From Halobacterium sp. CBA1132 (GTDB lineage: Archaea > Halobacteriota > Halobacteria > Halobacteriales > Halobacteriaceae), in NCBI RefSeq assembly GCF_001485535.1, contig NZ_BCMZ01000001.1, positions 1 through 64,000 on the forward strand: a stretch of 64,000 nt of DNA, in the 5' to 3' direction. Position numbers and translations under genes: made by a program. Under the pieces are notes generated by a model that saw only the letters and a list, made by a program, of their open reading frames with translations, was not told where the DNA came from and ran no database searches. This document shows positions 38,386-46,570 of this stretch, in pieces. Position 1 is the stretch's first letter, and each line of letters opens with the position of its first letter.

Positions 38386-39603
38386 ATGGCAAGGAATCGG
38401 AGTGCCCTATTCTTGGATCACAATTTCCTCGATTTGAAAAGGAAGAAACAGGATAAGATGAAGGACGAAATCTCATCGCTCACTTCTGAGGAGTTAGATG
38501 AGAACAGTACGGACTCTCTAGCGATAATCTTCTCTTCAAAATATACTCCCTCTCAGATTGAACTTCACGATGTCATCAAAAAGGACGGAGGGCAAGTTGA
38601 GAAAGAAGTTCGAAACCGGGCTGGGATTCCAAATATTGGTCGAGGTACACCCACTCGGAAATATGAGAGGCTGAAGGTAAAGTTCCAGTTTGACGGCGAT
38701 AAGAAGCTGTTCCGTTACAAGCCCAGTAGCTTCAACTTCAGCCCTCCACTATACGATAAACTCAGAAGTAGCGAAGTTGTGAGGTACTTCGATTTTCGGA
38801 CGCAGAACAGAGAGGCAGAAGAGGTGAAAGAAGAGCTTCGCTCTGATATCGAGGGCTGGAAGGATGATGTCCGGTGGTGGGTAGAAAACCTCAATTCCGA
38901 CATCAGGCAGATGCGGGAGAAATCTGAAAACAAGGCGCGTTCAGCGATTGAACGGCGTCGAGACGAGGTTGAAACCAAGACAAAGGTCATGGAGGACCTC
39001 GGTGTCGATACAGGTGGTTCGGAGAGTCAGGGATTCATAGTTCCTGAAAAGAAGCGGAGTATCGAGCTTCCAAAACCTGATGACAGCAGTTCTCTGAATC
39101 TACTTCCAGACAATCATTATTTGGAGGTTCTCGGGATTATTGATGACTTGGGAGTGAATATCGAACGATCTGCTGAGAGGCTTCGTGATTTGGATGAAGA
39201 GTCCCTCCGCGATATTTTCCTCGCAGGCATCAACTCTCACTATGCCGGGATTGCACAGGGTGAGTCTTTCAACCGAGGTGGAAAAACTGATATTCTACTA
39301 CCCTACGAGAACCGGAATCTGTTCGTTGCGGAGTGCAAGTTCTGGTCTGGGCAGGCACAATTTATAGACGCTATAGATCAACTCATAGGGAATCTAACGG
39401 TCCGGGATTCACACGCATGTTTGATGATGTTCTCTAGGAGAGAGGGGTTTAACGAGATACGTGCGAAGGCGGAGAAGGCGACAAAGAGTCACGAGCAGTT
39501 TGAGACAGAACTTCCGGGTTACGACAATCACGACGTATACCGATTCAACATCAACTCCGGTACACCCGTCAAGATTGCTGTCAAAGTATTCGACCTGAAT
39601 TAA
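38386..39603 (+). CDS. PD-(D/E)XK nuclease-like protein with coiled coil
   Basis: A 405-residue protein. Residues about 140-205 are highly charged and probably coiled coil (ELRSDIEGWKDDVRWWVENL onward). The C-terminal third holds GGKTDILLPYENRNLFVAECKFW, a D-11x-ECK arrangement that fits the restriction-endonuclease fold, preceded by a helix ending FLAGINSHY. It is not a known restriction subunit and stands alone, A/T-rich, in the island. Nuclease activity is likely from the motif; a defence role is inference. ATG at 38386 preferred over the TTG two codons upstream. Confidence 0.7.
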   Translation: MARNRSALFLDHNFLDLKRKKQDKMKDEISSLTSEELDENSTDSLAIIFSSKYTPSQIELHDVIKKDGGQVEKEVRNRAGIPNIGRGTPTRKYERLKVKFQFDGDKKLFRYKPSSFNFSPPLYDKLRSSEVVRYFDFRTQNREAEEVKEELRSDIEGWKDDVRWWVENLNSDIRQMREKSENKARSAIERRRDEVETKTKVMEDLGVDTGGSESQGFIVPEKKRSIELPKPDDSSSLNLLPDNHYLEVLGIIDDLGVNIERSAERLRDLDEESLRDIFLAGINSHYAGIAQGESFNRGGKTDILLPYENRNLFVAECKFWSGQAQFIDAIDQLIGNLTVRDSHACLMMFSRREGFNEIRAKAEKATKSHEQFETELPGYDNHDVYRFNINSGTPVKIAVKVFDLN

Positions 39604-39755
39604 CCGAGTGAGGTGAGGTTGACCATCCGGTAACTAGTTAGCTGTGTTTCTCCAAACCCGCGATACGAGTCTTGCACCGGTGAATTACGGATAAAGATAC
39701 GGGTTGAAACGCGTCACTCCTAACGCCGGGACGCCCCTGCATCCTTTTGCAGCTA

Positions 39756-40523
39756 ATGACTTCCAAGATCGCGGTTACGAACCAGAAAGGCGGAGTCGGA
39801 AAGACAACCATCGCCATCAACGTTGCAGGGGCACTCGCGGCCCGTAACCACGACGTCCTACTCGTGGACCTCGACCCACAAGGCCACGGAACAGAAGGAC
39901 TGGGTCTACAAGCGAAGTATGAATCTGAGTCACCGAACCTTCACGACGTCCTGCTCGATCTCGACGACCAAGACCAGATTAACGAGCTGATTGACCAGCA
40001 CGAAGAATTCGACGTTCTCCCGTCGAATATCGACTTGTTCGCTGCTGAATCCGAGCTAACGACCGCGATGCGTAGCCGTCACCGCCTCCAGCTAGCTCTC
40101 GACTCCCTCAACCACGACTACGATTTCATCCTCGTCGATTGCCCTCCGTCGCTCGGACAACTCACGGACAACGCCCTACTCGCGTGCGAGCATGCACTGG
40201 TTCCTGCGCTAGCGGAATCGACCTCTATCCGCGCGTTAGAGCTGGTCCACGGCCAGATGGCCACCCTCGAACAGAATTTTGAGACGACCATTAAGGAGAT
40301 TGGAATCGTCGCAAATCGTGTCGAACCAGATGGACAGAGCGAGGAGATGATGCAGTGGTTCGACGACAACTTCGATGGAATCCCAGTCTGGGAAGTCCGC
40401 AAGCGGGTCGCACTGCAACGTGCATGGAGTGCCGGTGTTTCGATTCACCAGCATAGCGAGGACTGCGATATGGAGGCCGTATTCGAGTCGATTGCAACTC
40501 GGCTTGAGGAGGTCGCAGCATGA
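39756..40523 (+). CDS. ParA-family partition ATPase
   Basis: A 255-residue ParA ATPase. The deviant Walker A is NQKGGVGKTT (9-18), switch I is DLDPQGHGTEGLG, and the Walker B-like strand is FILVDCPPSLG. These ATPases move or position replicons and large complexes. No DNA-binding N-terminal domain is present, so it is the small ParA type. The next gene overlaps by 4 bp (ATGA) and should encode the partner. Its presence suggests that the island derives from a plasmid-like replicon. Confidence 0.92.
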   Translation: MTSKIAVTNQKGGVGKTTIAINVAGALAARNHDVLLVDLDPQGHGTEGLGLQAKYESESPNLHDVLLDLDDQDQINELIDQHEEFDVLPSNIDLFAAESELTTAMRSRHRLQLALDSLNHDYDFILVDCPPSLGQLTDNALLACEHALVPALAESTSIRALELVHGQMATLEQNFETTIKEIGIVANRVEPDGQSEEMMQWFDDNFDGIPVWEVRKRVALQRAWSAGVSIHQHSEDCDMEAVFESIATRLEEVAA

Positions 40524-40918
40524 CGGGACGAGATACTAACTTTGACCGTCTCAACGGGCGCTTCTCTGACGACGATAGCTCATCTAATACTGAGGAACAG
40601 CCTGAGACGTCTAGGACGGAACAGACAGAAAAACCGTCTGAACCGGTAAAGACAGAAAAACCGTCTAAAACGGTAAAACCGTCTGAACCGGTAAAAACGG
40701 AAGAAAGCGAGACTGGGACGGTGAAAGACCGGCCCCACCTGATGATGTATCTCCCGTCGGAACAGCTCGAAGAATTGGCTCTGACCTTCGACGAGCTTAA
40801 TCTCCAGCACAAACGCGCACACGGGACTGCGTTAGAGAAAAACCGCGATTACTATCCCGCGCTCATCAAGGCCGGATTAGAAAACCGAGAACGCCTCGAA
40901 GACTTGCTGAACCTCTAG
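40520..40918 (+). CDS. probable ParA partner with repeat-rich N-terminus
   Basis: A 132-residue protein translationally coupled to ParA. Residues about 37-65 are a low-complexity repeat (EKPSEPVK, EKPSKTVK, PSEPVKTEE) and the C-terminal half (RPHLMMYLPSEQLEELALTFDELNLQ onward) looks like a compact helical, possibly ribbon-helix-helix, DNA-binding domain. The coding DNA of the repeat (accgtctgaaccggtaaa and variants) resembles the island's partition-like repeats. Position makes it the likely centromere-binding partner; no ParB signature is seen. Confidence 0.65.
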   Translation: MTGRDTNFDRLNGRFSDDDSSSNTEEQPETSRTEQTEKPSEPVKTEKPSKTVKPSEPVKTEESETGTVKDRPHLMMYLPSEQLEELALTFDELNLQHKRAHGTALEKNRDYYPALIKAGLENRERLEDLLNL

Positions 40919-40934
40919 CCCCGCCTACGAAGAA

Positions 40935-41216
40935 TTAGTCGTCGAGATCGACGTACTGTTGCTCCCAGTCCCGACGTGCCGCAATCTCTCGCTGGCCTCG
41001 TCGCGTTAGTGTGTAGTAGTTGGTGCGCTGGTCGAGTTCACCTTTATCGACGAGTCCCTTGTCTACGAGAGTGTCGAGATTTGGGTAGAGACGGCCGTGA
41101 TGAATCTCAGACTCGTAGTAGTCTTCCAGTTCCTCTTTAACTGCGAGTCCGTGCGGCTCGTCTAGTCCCGCAATTGTGTAGAGCAGGTCACGTTGGAATC
41201 CAGTTAAATCATGCAT
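40935..41216 (-). CDS. PadR-type winged-helix regulator
   Basis: A 93-residue transcription regulator. The PadR-like winged helix is clear: TGFQRDLLYTIAGLDEPHG, then ESEIHHGRLYPNLDTLVDKGLVDKGELD (recognition helix and wing) and NYYTLTRRGQREI. It lacks the long C-terminal dimerisation helix of full-size PadR, as is common in haloarchaeal and virus-borne versions. Convergent with the ParA partner gene; target unknown. Confidence 0.88.
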   Translation of the reverse strand: MHDLTGFQRDLLYTIAGLDEPHGLAVKEELEDYYESEIHHGRLYPNLDTLVDKGLVDKGELDQRTNYYTLTRRGQREIAARRDWEQQYVDLDD

Positions 41217-41930
41217 ACCACTTGAGAGAACCTGAAATACTTTGATTCTTTCCGTATTTGTGCCTTAGCGGTTGATTCTCAGAGCATTCAGAGAAATCAA
41301 CAGAATGGTGCTGTGTAACCACGTTGTGGTTCTATATCTTGGTGAGTCCGAGAATCACCTAGCTAGACGCGGAATTCGTGTTTCGAGAAACGTGGACGCC
41401 TCTATTTGGGAGTGGCTTCCACGAGTTACCGAAAGGAGTGCTAGCAGACGGCGGCCACTTTCAGCGCGTCGTAACCGCATCTACTGCTTGTAGGTTTTCT
41501 TGGCTAAGGGTTTGCCCTATCATCGAAGAGTTAGTCCCACCGACGAGGTCGATCGTGCCGGAGCTGACGAACTACCTGTGAGTCTCGCCGGTCGTTCTGA
41601 TAGACTCTGCTGTGTGTTCGTTCTTCGTGCGTAGGCATCGAACTCACAGGTAACTCCACTGCTGAGCCGCGATAGATATCTCTTCGTAAGTGATGCTATA
41701 GTGTGGTCTGCTGAATCGTTGACTCTCCGTCAAACGCCGAGTACACTTCGTTTCTGATATTGTCATGAGCGCAGAGTCGGTGCCGTATTGACCAAAACAT
41801 TAAATAGGTATTCGGTAACCTCCCCGAGAGTAGAACAGGCGATACAAAACTCCTATGGTGTGTATTAGGGATAATTTGGGATTCAGTAGGTGGCTAGCAT
41901 TTAAGTTTCAATAAGCAGAACGAGCAGGTG
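41217..41930. other. non-coding stretch
   Basis: About 710 bp between the PadR gene and the leader ORF. I see only poorly supported short frames (such as 41272-41493). Two features stand out: a 6-bp hairpin aaccac-gtt-gtggtt at 41317-41331 and an A/T-rich box (atttaag) at about 41899-41906 that fits a promoter for the ATG at 41931. Confidence 0.5.
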
Positions 41931-41978
41931 ATGGCACACAACCATCAACCTCAATCGCTGAATTGCACAGAACCATGA
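41931..41978 (+). CDS. 15-residue leader ORF before the 128-aa gene
   Basis: A tiny frame (MAHNHQPQSLNCTEP) starts about 27 bases after a TATA-like box, as a leaderless mRNA would, and its TGA overlaps the ATG of the next gene (ATGA). This arrangement would let translation of the leader control the downstream gene. Supported only by position; it may be fortuitous. Confidence 0.35.
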   Translation: MAHNHQPQSLNCTEP

Positions 41979-42361
41979 ACGCTATCGAAACTCGCTCCAC
42001 GAACGAATCGCCCGAAATCATCAAGTCTGCCCGCTATCTCGACAGTTGCGGCCTCCACACGAAGAACCATAAAGTCCGGCAGGCGTTTGTTGACGTCCTC
42101 GAACACGTTGACGACCTCTCCGACAAGAACGTCTCCCGACGCGCGACCGGCTGCGGGGCCTGCACTCCGGACGTTGACGCTGACATCCTCCTCACATGGA
42201 TTGCACAGGGTTCCGCGACCGAAACGATGTTCGTGAATTACCCGGACAAGGAGGCCGCTGAACTCGTCCTCGAAGCGGCCGACGACCTCGGTGTCGAATC
42301 GAGTTGGACGGGAGAAACCAAGGATTGTGTTGTTCTTGGCGACGACGGCTTCTACGCTTAA
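41975..42361 (+). CDS. conserved-looking small protein, function unknown
   Basis: A 128-residue acidic protein I cannot place. It contains RATGCGACTPDVDADILLTWIA, with a CxxC pair that could bind metal, and ends with an alternating strand-helix pattern (LEAADDLGVESSWTGETKDCVVL). Codon use is close to core genes, unlike its A/T-rich neighbours. Its start overlaps the stop of a possible leader ORF. It comes just before the repeat-bearing promoter of the 94-aa/winged-helix cassette. Confidence 0.6.
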   Translation: MNAIETRSTNESPEIIKSARYLDSCGLHTKNHKVRQAFVDVLEHVDDLSDKNVSRRATGCGACTPDVDADILLTWIAQGSATETMFVNYPDKEAAELVLEAADDLGVESSWTGETKDCVVLGDDGFYA

Positions 42362-42426
42362 TTTCGACGTCGTCTAGCTGGCGTACTTCTGACGGTCGTT
42401 GTTCTCGGTGGTACTTGTTCTGGTGT

Positions 42427-42517
42427 CGGTCGTGACGCAGTGGGGTGGGTTTGACAGTCGCGACGGGCGTGACGCAGTGGGGTAGGATTTGTCAGTCATG
42501 ACGCCGTGGTGTGTTGT
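42427..42517 (+). promoter_or_regulatory. repeat-bearing promoter region of cassette 1 (motif 1)
   Basis: Three related direct repeats precede the ATG at 42518: gtcggtcgtgacgcagtggggt (from 42425), gggcgtgacgcagtggggta (from 42466) and catgacgccgtggtgtg (from 42498). The first is repeated exactly over 32 bp at 58615-58646. The second matches, over some 30 bp, the reverse strand at 60675-60705 directly upstream of the paralogous gene. Conservation in front of both paralogs argues for an operator. Core: gac-r-c-r-gtggggt. Confidence 0.65.
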
Positions 42518-42802
42518 ATGGTCGACCCAGACGACTACGAATCCGACCCCGACCTCGGTGACGACGAGGTTGCGCGTGTACGGGAGGAACTTCGGGGGCG
42601 ACTGGACGAGGAGACGTTCGGGGAGCTAGACGTCGGGGAAGCGGCGGCGCTCACTATCCAGCAGGCGCAGGGGCGACAGACTATCCGGACGGTCGGGCAG
42701 GCCCTCGGCCTCGACGAAAACAAATCTGCGTGGGAAATTGTCGCGGGTACACACGAAGCCCTCGATCTCGATCCCGAGGCCGATGTTGACGGCGGTGTCT
42801 GA
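42518..42802 (+). CDS. small acidic protein, first gene of duplicated cassette (copy 1)
   Basis: A 94-residue acidic, helix-rich protein (VREELRGRLDEETF, AAALTIQQAQGRQTIRTVGQAL, VAGTHEALDLDPEAD). It is clearly paralogous to the product of 60385-60657 (by eye about half the residues identical, same length, both starting MVDPD). No known domain recognised. In both places it precedes an ArsR-like winged-helix gene and follows a conserved repeat, so it is probably a partner or co-regulator in the same circuit. Confidence 0.75.
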   Translation: MVDPDDYESDPDLGDDEVARVREELRGRLDEETFGELDVGEAAALTIQQAQGRQTIRTVGQALGLDENKSAWEIVAGTHEALDLDPEADVDGGV

Positions 42803-42844
42803 ATCTGATTCCTGTTCTTAGGTCGTGTATCGTCTGAATTGGAG

Positions 42845-42869
42845 GGATTTAGACTCGCGAGACGGGGTG
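42845..42869. promoter_or_regulatory. motif 2 upstream of the winged-helix gene (cassette 1)
   Basis: The sequence ggatttagactcgcgagacg followed by gggtg lies 64 bp before the start of the winged-helix gene. It matches, on the opposite strand, the caccCCTGCTCGCGTTTGTAAATCC repeat that occurs twice before the paralogous gene and at least six more times at 60.77-61.14 kb. Likely operator of this regulator. Confidence 0.55.
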
Positions 42870-42932
42870 GGGGTCGCGGTCTAGCTAGTCGCGTTGTCAC
42901 GGCTTATGATGCCGGCGGACTAACACGTCGAT

Positions 42933-43478
42933 ATGCCTGTCTCCGACGACGTAATTGACGGGTTGGAGGACCAGTATCTCGACGACCACTTGCTCGACCT
43001 ACCGCGCTACCTTGACGTTCTGAAGCTCGCCTCAGACCCGACGCGATTTGCCCTCCTCGACGAACTCCGGGATGCAGGCAACGAGGGAAAGACTCCCGAC
43101 GAGCTGGCCGCCGCGCTCGATCTCGACGAATCCGAGGTCTGCGACGATATCGGCGCGCTCTCCGAACGGTACCTCGTCCGGCGGTGGCGCGATTCGGACG
43201 AGGGCGAACAAGGAACGCACATGCACCTCGAAATCGGGGGATACGGCTTAGCCGCTCTCGACGCCGTTGAAGAACTTCTCGAAGCCGAAACGCGCGCGAA
43301 TGAATACTTCCGGAGCGACGACGACCCCGGCAGTGGGGATGACGACGATGGAGACGACTCGCCGTTAACGCGTTATGGGCCTTATGACGGGCCAGCGGTC
43401 TCAGCTGTGCGGATAATCGAGTCCGGGTGCGACGACCCTCGGCGGTCTGATGGTACGGATGACACGGAGGACAGCTAG
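42933..43478 (+). CDS. ArsR-like winged-helix regulator, second gene of duplicated cassette (copy 1)
   Basis: A 181-residue regulator. The winged helix spans about residues 25-110: LPRYLDVLKLASDPTRFALLDEL, then KTPDELAAALDLDESEVCDDIGAL and a wing ending GTHMHLEIGGYGLAALDAVEELL. Its first 130 residues are strongly similar to the product of 59824-60219; the last 50 form an acidic tail absent from that copy. Conserved cassette order, and motif 2 in front of it, suggest an autoregulated DNA-binding protein that may also bind the repeat array at 60-61 kb. Confidence 0.85.
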   Translation: MPVSDDVIDGLEDQYLDDHLLDLPRYLDVLKLASDPTRFALLDELRDAGNEGKTPDELAAALDLDESEVCDDIGALSERYLVRRWRDSDEGEQGTHMHLEIGGYGLAALDAVEELLEAETRANEYFRSDDDPGSGDDDDGDDSPLTRYGPYDGPAVSAVRIIESGCDDPRRSDGTDDTEDS

Positions 43479-43678
43479 TTCTCGTCGTCTTCGGGGGCGT
43501 CTGCGGGTGGCATCGTGACGCCGTCGATGTCCTGCATGAGCGGGTCGTGGTCGTCTAGCTCAATCCCTAGTTCTAACGCTGACGCGGTTTCAGCTACTGA
43601 ACGGGGAGAGCTGTTCTCTGGGTCGGGGTCGTCGTCGGAAGTGTCGTCGTTCATGCCTGTATGGTTGGGTTGCTGCAT
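43475..43678 (-). CDS. small acidic protein, function unknown
   Basis: A 67-residue very acidic protein (DDTSDDDPDPENSS, PPADAPEDDEN). Two ATG codons are possible, 43678 or 43654. It converges on the winged-helix gene with a 4-bp overlap. No domain recognised; composition and the tight junction are the only support. Confidence 0.5.
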   Translation of the reverse strand: MQQPNHTGMNDDTSDDDPDPENSSPRSVAETASALELGIELDDHDPLMQDIDGVTMPPADAPEDDEN

Positions 43679-43717
43679 AACGCCAGCTAGCTAACGTACT
43701 CTTCTGTCCGATGGGGG

Positions 43718-43966
43718 TTACTGGACAAACTCCTTTGCGAACCCTTCAGCCTCCTCAAAGCCGTCAAAGAAATGGGTGTGTTCGCCCGTTTCGTCGTCAG
43801 GATGTTGGACTGCCCATTCTTTGTCCGTGACTTCCTCCATACCAGTACCTTCGACCCTGTAGATGATTACTTCTTCACCAGTCTCCGACTTCCGCCATCC
43901 CCGTTCAGCATTCGTATATTCCGCTCCAGCGAGAATTTCGTCGGATAGGGATTCCCAATCGCTCAT
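43718..43966 (-). CDS. small soluble protein, function unknown
   Basis: An 82-residue protein with an alternating strand pattern (EEVIIYRVEGTGMEEV, EHTHFFDGFEEAEGFAKEF). No family recognised. A/T-richer than the core. Second in a possible minus-strand pair with 43475-43678 (39-bp gap). Confidence 0.55.
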   Translation of the reverse strand: MSDWESLSDEILAGAEYTNAERGWRKSETGEEVIIYRVEGTGMEEVTDKEWAVQHPDDETGEHTHFFDGFEEAEGFAKEFVQ

Positions 43967-44206
43967 ACCTGAGCGTTCCTTCGAACGACCATAATACCAT
44001 GCCGTTCTATGCAGGAGAGGGCAGTCGCTGGACGCCGATAATCAACCAGTCTGACCATTATCCAAAAGCAAATCATCCTAATTAGGTGGACGACGATGTG
44101 CTTGCAATCTAGGATAAGTCTAGAAGACGCAGTAAGTCGTAGTCCAGTATACACTATCTCCTGTGTCGTTTGTATCCACTACTGACGTTTCATTTCGTAG
44201 TCGATC

Positions 44207-44602
44207 TTACCGCTGCGATCTGAACCAAGACCATGTCAGAGATAGCATTCCGATTTTTCGAAGGCACCAGAAAATAGCGGACAAACTGAGCCCGAAACCA
44301 ACCGTTCCGACATTCATCCCGATTTCTACCAGAATAGTTGCCCGTGGGAGAAGTCGGCCAATAAGAGGGAGAGATCGAAGAACTATGGGTGATTCTACAG
44401 CGAAGGGTGCCGACAAATATGCCGATAGCAGAGCAGCATCTGGAACTTTCAAGAGCCCGAGCCCAATTCCCAGTATCATCAAACAGGCTATCACCGGCAG
44501 ATACTTTCGAACAACATTTCGCCCTCTTCCGAGTGTTGTCCTTGGAGAATTCGAATCCGTGTTCCGGGAATACCGGAGTGCAGAAATAAGGTCGTCAAGC
44601 AT
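44207..44602 (-). CDS. small membrane protein, last gene of the CBASS-type operon
   Basis: A 131-residue protein with two clear hydrophobic helices (YLPVIACLMILGIGLGLLKV and ILVEIGMNVGTVGFGLSLSAIFW) and a possible third between them. Its ATG is 14 bp after the stop of the SLATT gene on the same strand, so it is probably part of the same transcript. A plus-strand frame overlaps it, but context favours this one. It may be a second membrane component of the effector; no family recognised. Confidence 0.55.
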   Translation of the reverse strand: MLDDLISALRYSRNTDSNSPRTTLGRGRNVVRKYLPVIACLMILGIGLGLLKVPDAALLSAYLSAPFAVESPIVLRSLPLIGRLLPRATILVEIGMNVGTVGFGLSLSAIFWCLRKIGMLSLTWSWFRSQR

Positions 44603-44616
44603 TATTTGTCAGTCTG

Positions 44617-45159
44617 TTATTCAAATAGCTCCTCAGCGATATCGTCTGCAAAGGCTTCCTGCATACCTTTCGACCCTTTTGTCCACTTGAGGTAGTGATA
44701 CCAGACGCTGCTAACGTCTGGCATCTCTTCGTTCAGCTCCTCCCGCCGTTTACGGAACTCTTCATATTCCGCTACGATTGCGTCATCACGGTCGTTCTCG
44801 TACGGAACTCGCAACGACAGAAAATCTACGAGGTCATCAAACAAGGCATGGTATTGCTGAGCCGAATTTTGGAGACGATCACGCTTCTCACCCGGTTCAA
44901 CTACTAATTGTATCCCGGAAACCACCGATACTGAGACGGCTAACACAATCATCTGCCAATTTGGGACGCCATCCCAGATTAGGCCATACGAGAGAACTCC
45001 GCCAATAACTGCGATGATGGATGAGAGTCCTAAACTAAGGAATTTGTAGAAATTAGCTGCTTTATAGTGCTGGTTGTACGTGTACCATGCACTCGATGCT
45101 TGGTCTAGCGTACGCTTTCGAACCCGCTCTCGCCGTTCCTCGGCGTCAATCGTCTCCAT
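44617..45159 (-). CDS. SLATT-domain two-helix membrane effector
   Basis: A 180-residue protein of the SLATT type (SMODS- and SLOG-associating 2TM effector). After a cytoplasmic helix (QASSAWYTYNQHYKAANFYK) come two close membrane helices (about 38-58 and 66-86), then a long charged helical part with RLQNSAQQYHALFDDLVDFL and the terminal EEMPDVSSVWYHY. SLATT proteins are thought to be gated by a nucleotide signal and to damage or depolarise the membrane, killing infected cells. Directly downstream (33 bp) of the CD-NTase gene, completing a minimal CBASS pair. Confidence 0.82.
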   Translation of the reverse strand: METIDAEERRERVRKRTLDQASSAWYTYNQHYKAANFYKFLSLGLSSIIAVIGGVLSYGLIWDGVPNWQMIVLAVSVSVVSGIQLVVEPGEKRDRLQNSAQQYHALFDDLVDFLSLRVPYENDRDDAIVAEYEEFRKRREELNEEMPDVSSVWYHYLKWTKGSKGMQEAFADDIAEELFE

Positions 45160-45192
45160 AGACAGTCCTATGAGTTAGAGAGGACATCCATA

Positions 45193-46242
45193 TCAGTCCT
45201 GAAACCCCTCACCGTACTCCTCTCGAAGTTTTTCTTTCGCCTCCTGTGTTCGTCCTTGCTCCTTCAATCTCTTCGCTTCCTCAAGTGTTTGCGCAGCTCG
45301 CTTCGCTTTCTCTGCTGCTTCCTGCCTTTCCTCACTACTCCAGTGGTTATCGACAGCGCCGTCGTACACGGGCTCTCGCGGAGTGCCACGAACTCGTTCC
45401 GGAAGTGAGTCAACGAAGTCTCGCGCTAGGTCGTGATAGTTCTCTGGAACTGCTCCGCCCGTTTCGGCCTTTTCAGCGAAGTAGTTGTAGACCATCACCT
45501 CCATCGCGTATCCCTTAGTGGGAACATCGTTGTTCTCGGACCATTTCTTCATCACCCGAGTTAGCCCGGCAACTCGCCCATCATGCGCTTCATTTCGTGC
45601 GTCGAAGCGCTGCTTGTACGCTCTCGGATTCGTCCCAATCCATGACTCCTGTCCGTGGGTGTCTGGAATAGCGTACCCGTCACTGGCATCATTAAACAAG
45701 TTGAGTCCATCCCGTGGATGCTCCGCGTGCGGGACTTCGGAATACCGGAATGCCGGAACGATTTCGATGGTGGAATCGTGGTACTTCACCTGAACTGCAT
45801 TCTGGTCAATCTTGACATCCGTCTCGGAAAATCGGGGGTCACTCTTTATCCGACGCTTAATCGCTCGTAGGCAATTTCGCGGCCCACTTTCCTGTTCAAT
45901 CCAGTGCCGGTGTTCTTGCGCGTCAAGAACGACCATCATGTCCGCGTCCGTTTCTTCCGTCATCGGTCCAGTCACGGTACGCCGCGTGAAAGAACCGATA
46001 AGCCGGGAGTCGTGAACACCCAGTTCTTCTCGGAGAATCTCTTCCAAGACATCACGTCGGTTGGAGATTGTCTCGCCCTGTCGGTCGGTCAGACCGCTAT
46101 CCTCAGCGAAATCGCGATACGATTCGTCTACTTCGTCCCCTTCTCGGATAGTATTCCGAATCGTATTGCCGATTTGTCCGGTGTCCGTCGATCCTCGACC
46201 ACCACCCGAGTACGTGTGTCCGGTTTGATGTGTGTCGCCCAT
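45193..46242 (-). CDS. CD-NTase (SMODS nucleotidyltransferase) of a CBASS system
   Basis: A 349-residue oligonucleotide cyclase-like enzyme. The nucleotidyltransferase core shows RLIGSFTRRT (GS at 83-84), ETDADMMVV (DxD, 99-101), and the third carboxylate position as STIEIVPAFRY, where Glu160 stands in the place usually held by Asp. Tail residues 315-345 are a charged helix. On sensing phage it would make a cyclic nucleotide that triggers the SLATT effector. ATG at 46242 is one base after the stop of the upstream broken gene (TAATATG), so the genes were one operon. Confidence 0.88.
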   Translation of the reverse strand: MGDTHQTGHTYSGGGRGSTDTGQIGNTIRNTIREGDEVDESYRDFAEDSGLTDRQGETISNRRDVLEEILREELGVHDSRLIGSFTRRTVTGPMTEETDADMMVVLDAQEHRHWIEQESGPRNCLRAIKRRIKSDPRFSETDVKIDQNAVQVKYHDSTIEIVPAFRYSEVPHAEHPRDGLNLFNDASDGYAIPDTHGQESWIGTNPRAYKQRFDARNEAHDGRVAGLTRVMKKWSENNDVPTKGYAMEVMVYNYFAEKAETGGAVPENYHDLARDFVDSLPERVRGTPREPVYDGAVDNHWSSEERQEAAEKAKRAAQTLEEAKRLKEQGRTQEAKEKLREEYGEGFQD

Positions 46243-46570
46243 ATTATACAACCTCCTTCTGGGAATTATCCGTCCAAACTCCGAGGGGAGTCTGCCCCTC
46301 ACCTAATGTCGACGCGACCTCTGTTCGAAGCGACTCATATCGCGACCGTGAGACAATTGCAGGGACTTCTCTGAGGCTAACCCACGTCCGCCACTGATGC
46401 AGTCCAGATGCTGCTACAACCTGTGGCGGAAGTCGCTCTAACATCTGGGGAGCGAGCAGCCCAATCAAGAATATTTCTCGGTCGGGCATCTGGCAGACGA
46501 CGTTTCGGAGGTCCTCCAGCAGGCTGCCGAATCCCGCACCACTGAGGAAATACTGGGTCCCGTAATAGGC

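Noticed and set aside
41272-41581. Two short plus-strand frames after the PadR gene
   Set aside because: Overlapping frames in different phases, basic composition, no promoter or ribosome-binding signal; no support as genes.
44163-44690. 175-codon plus-strand frame
   Set aside because: Overlaps the minus-strand membrane gene that fits the CBASS operon spacing; its product is basic and Ser/Arg-rich, unlike a haloarchaeal protein.
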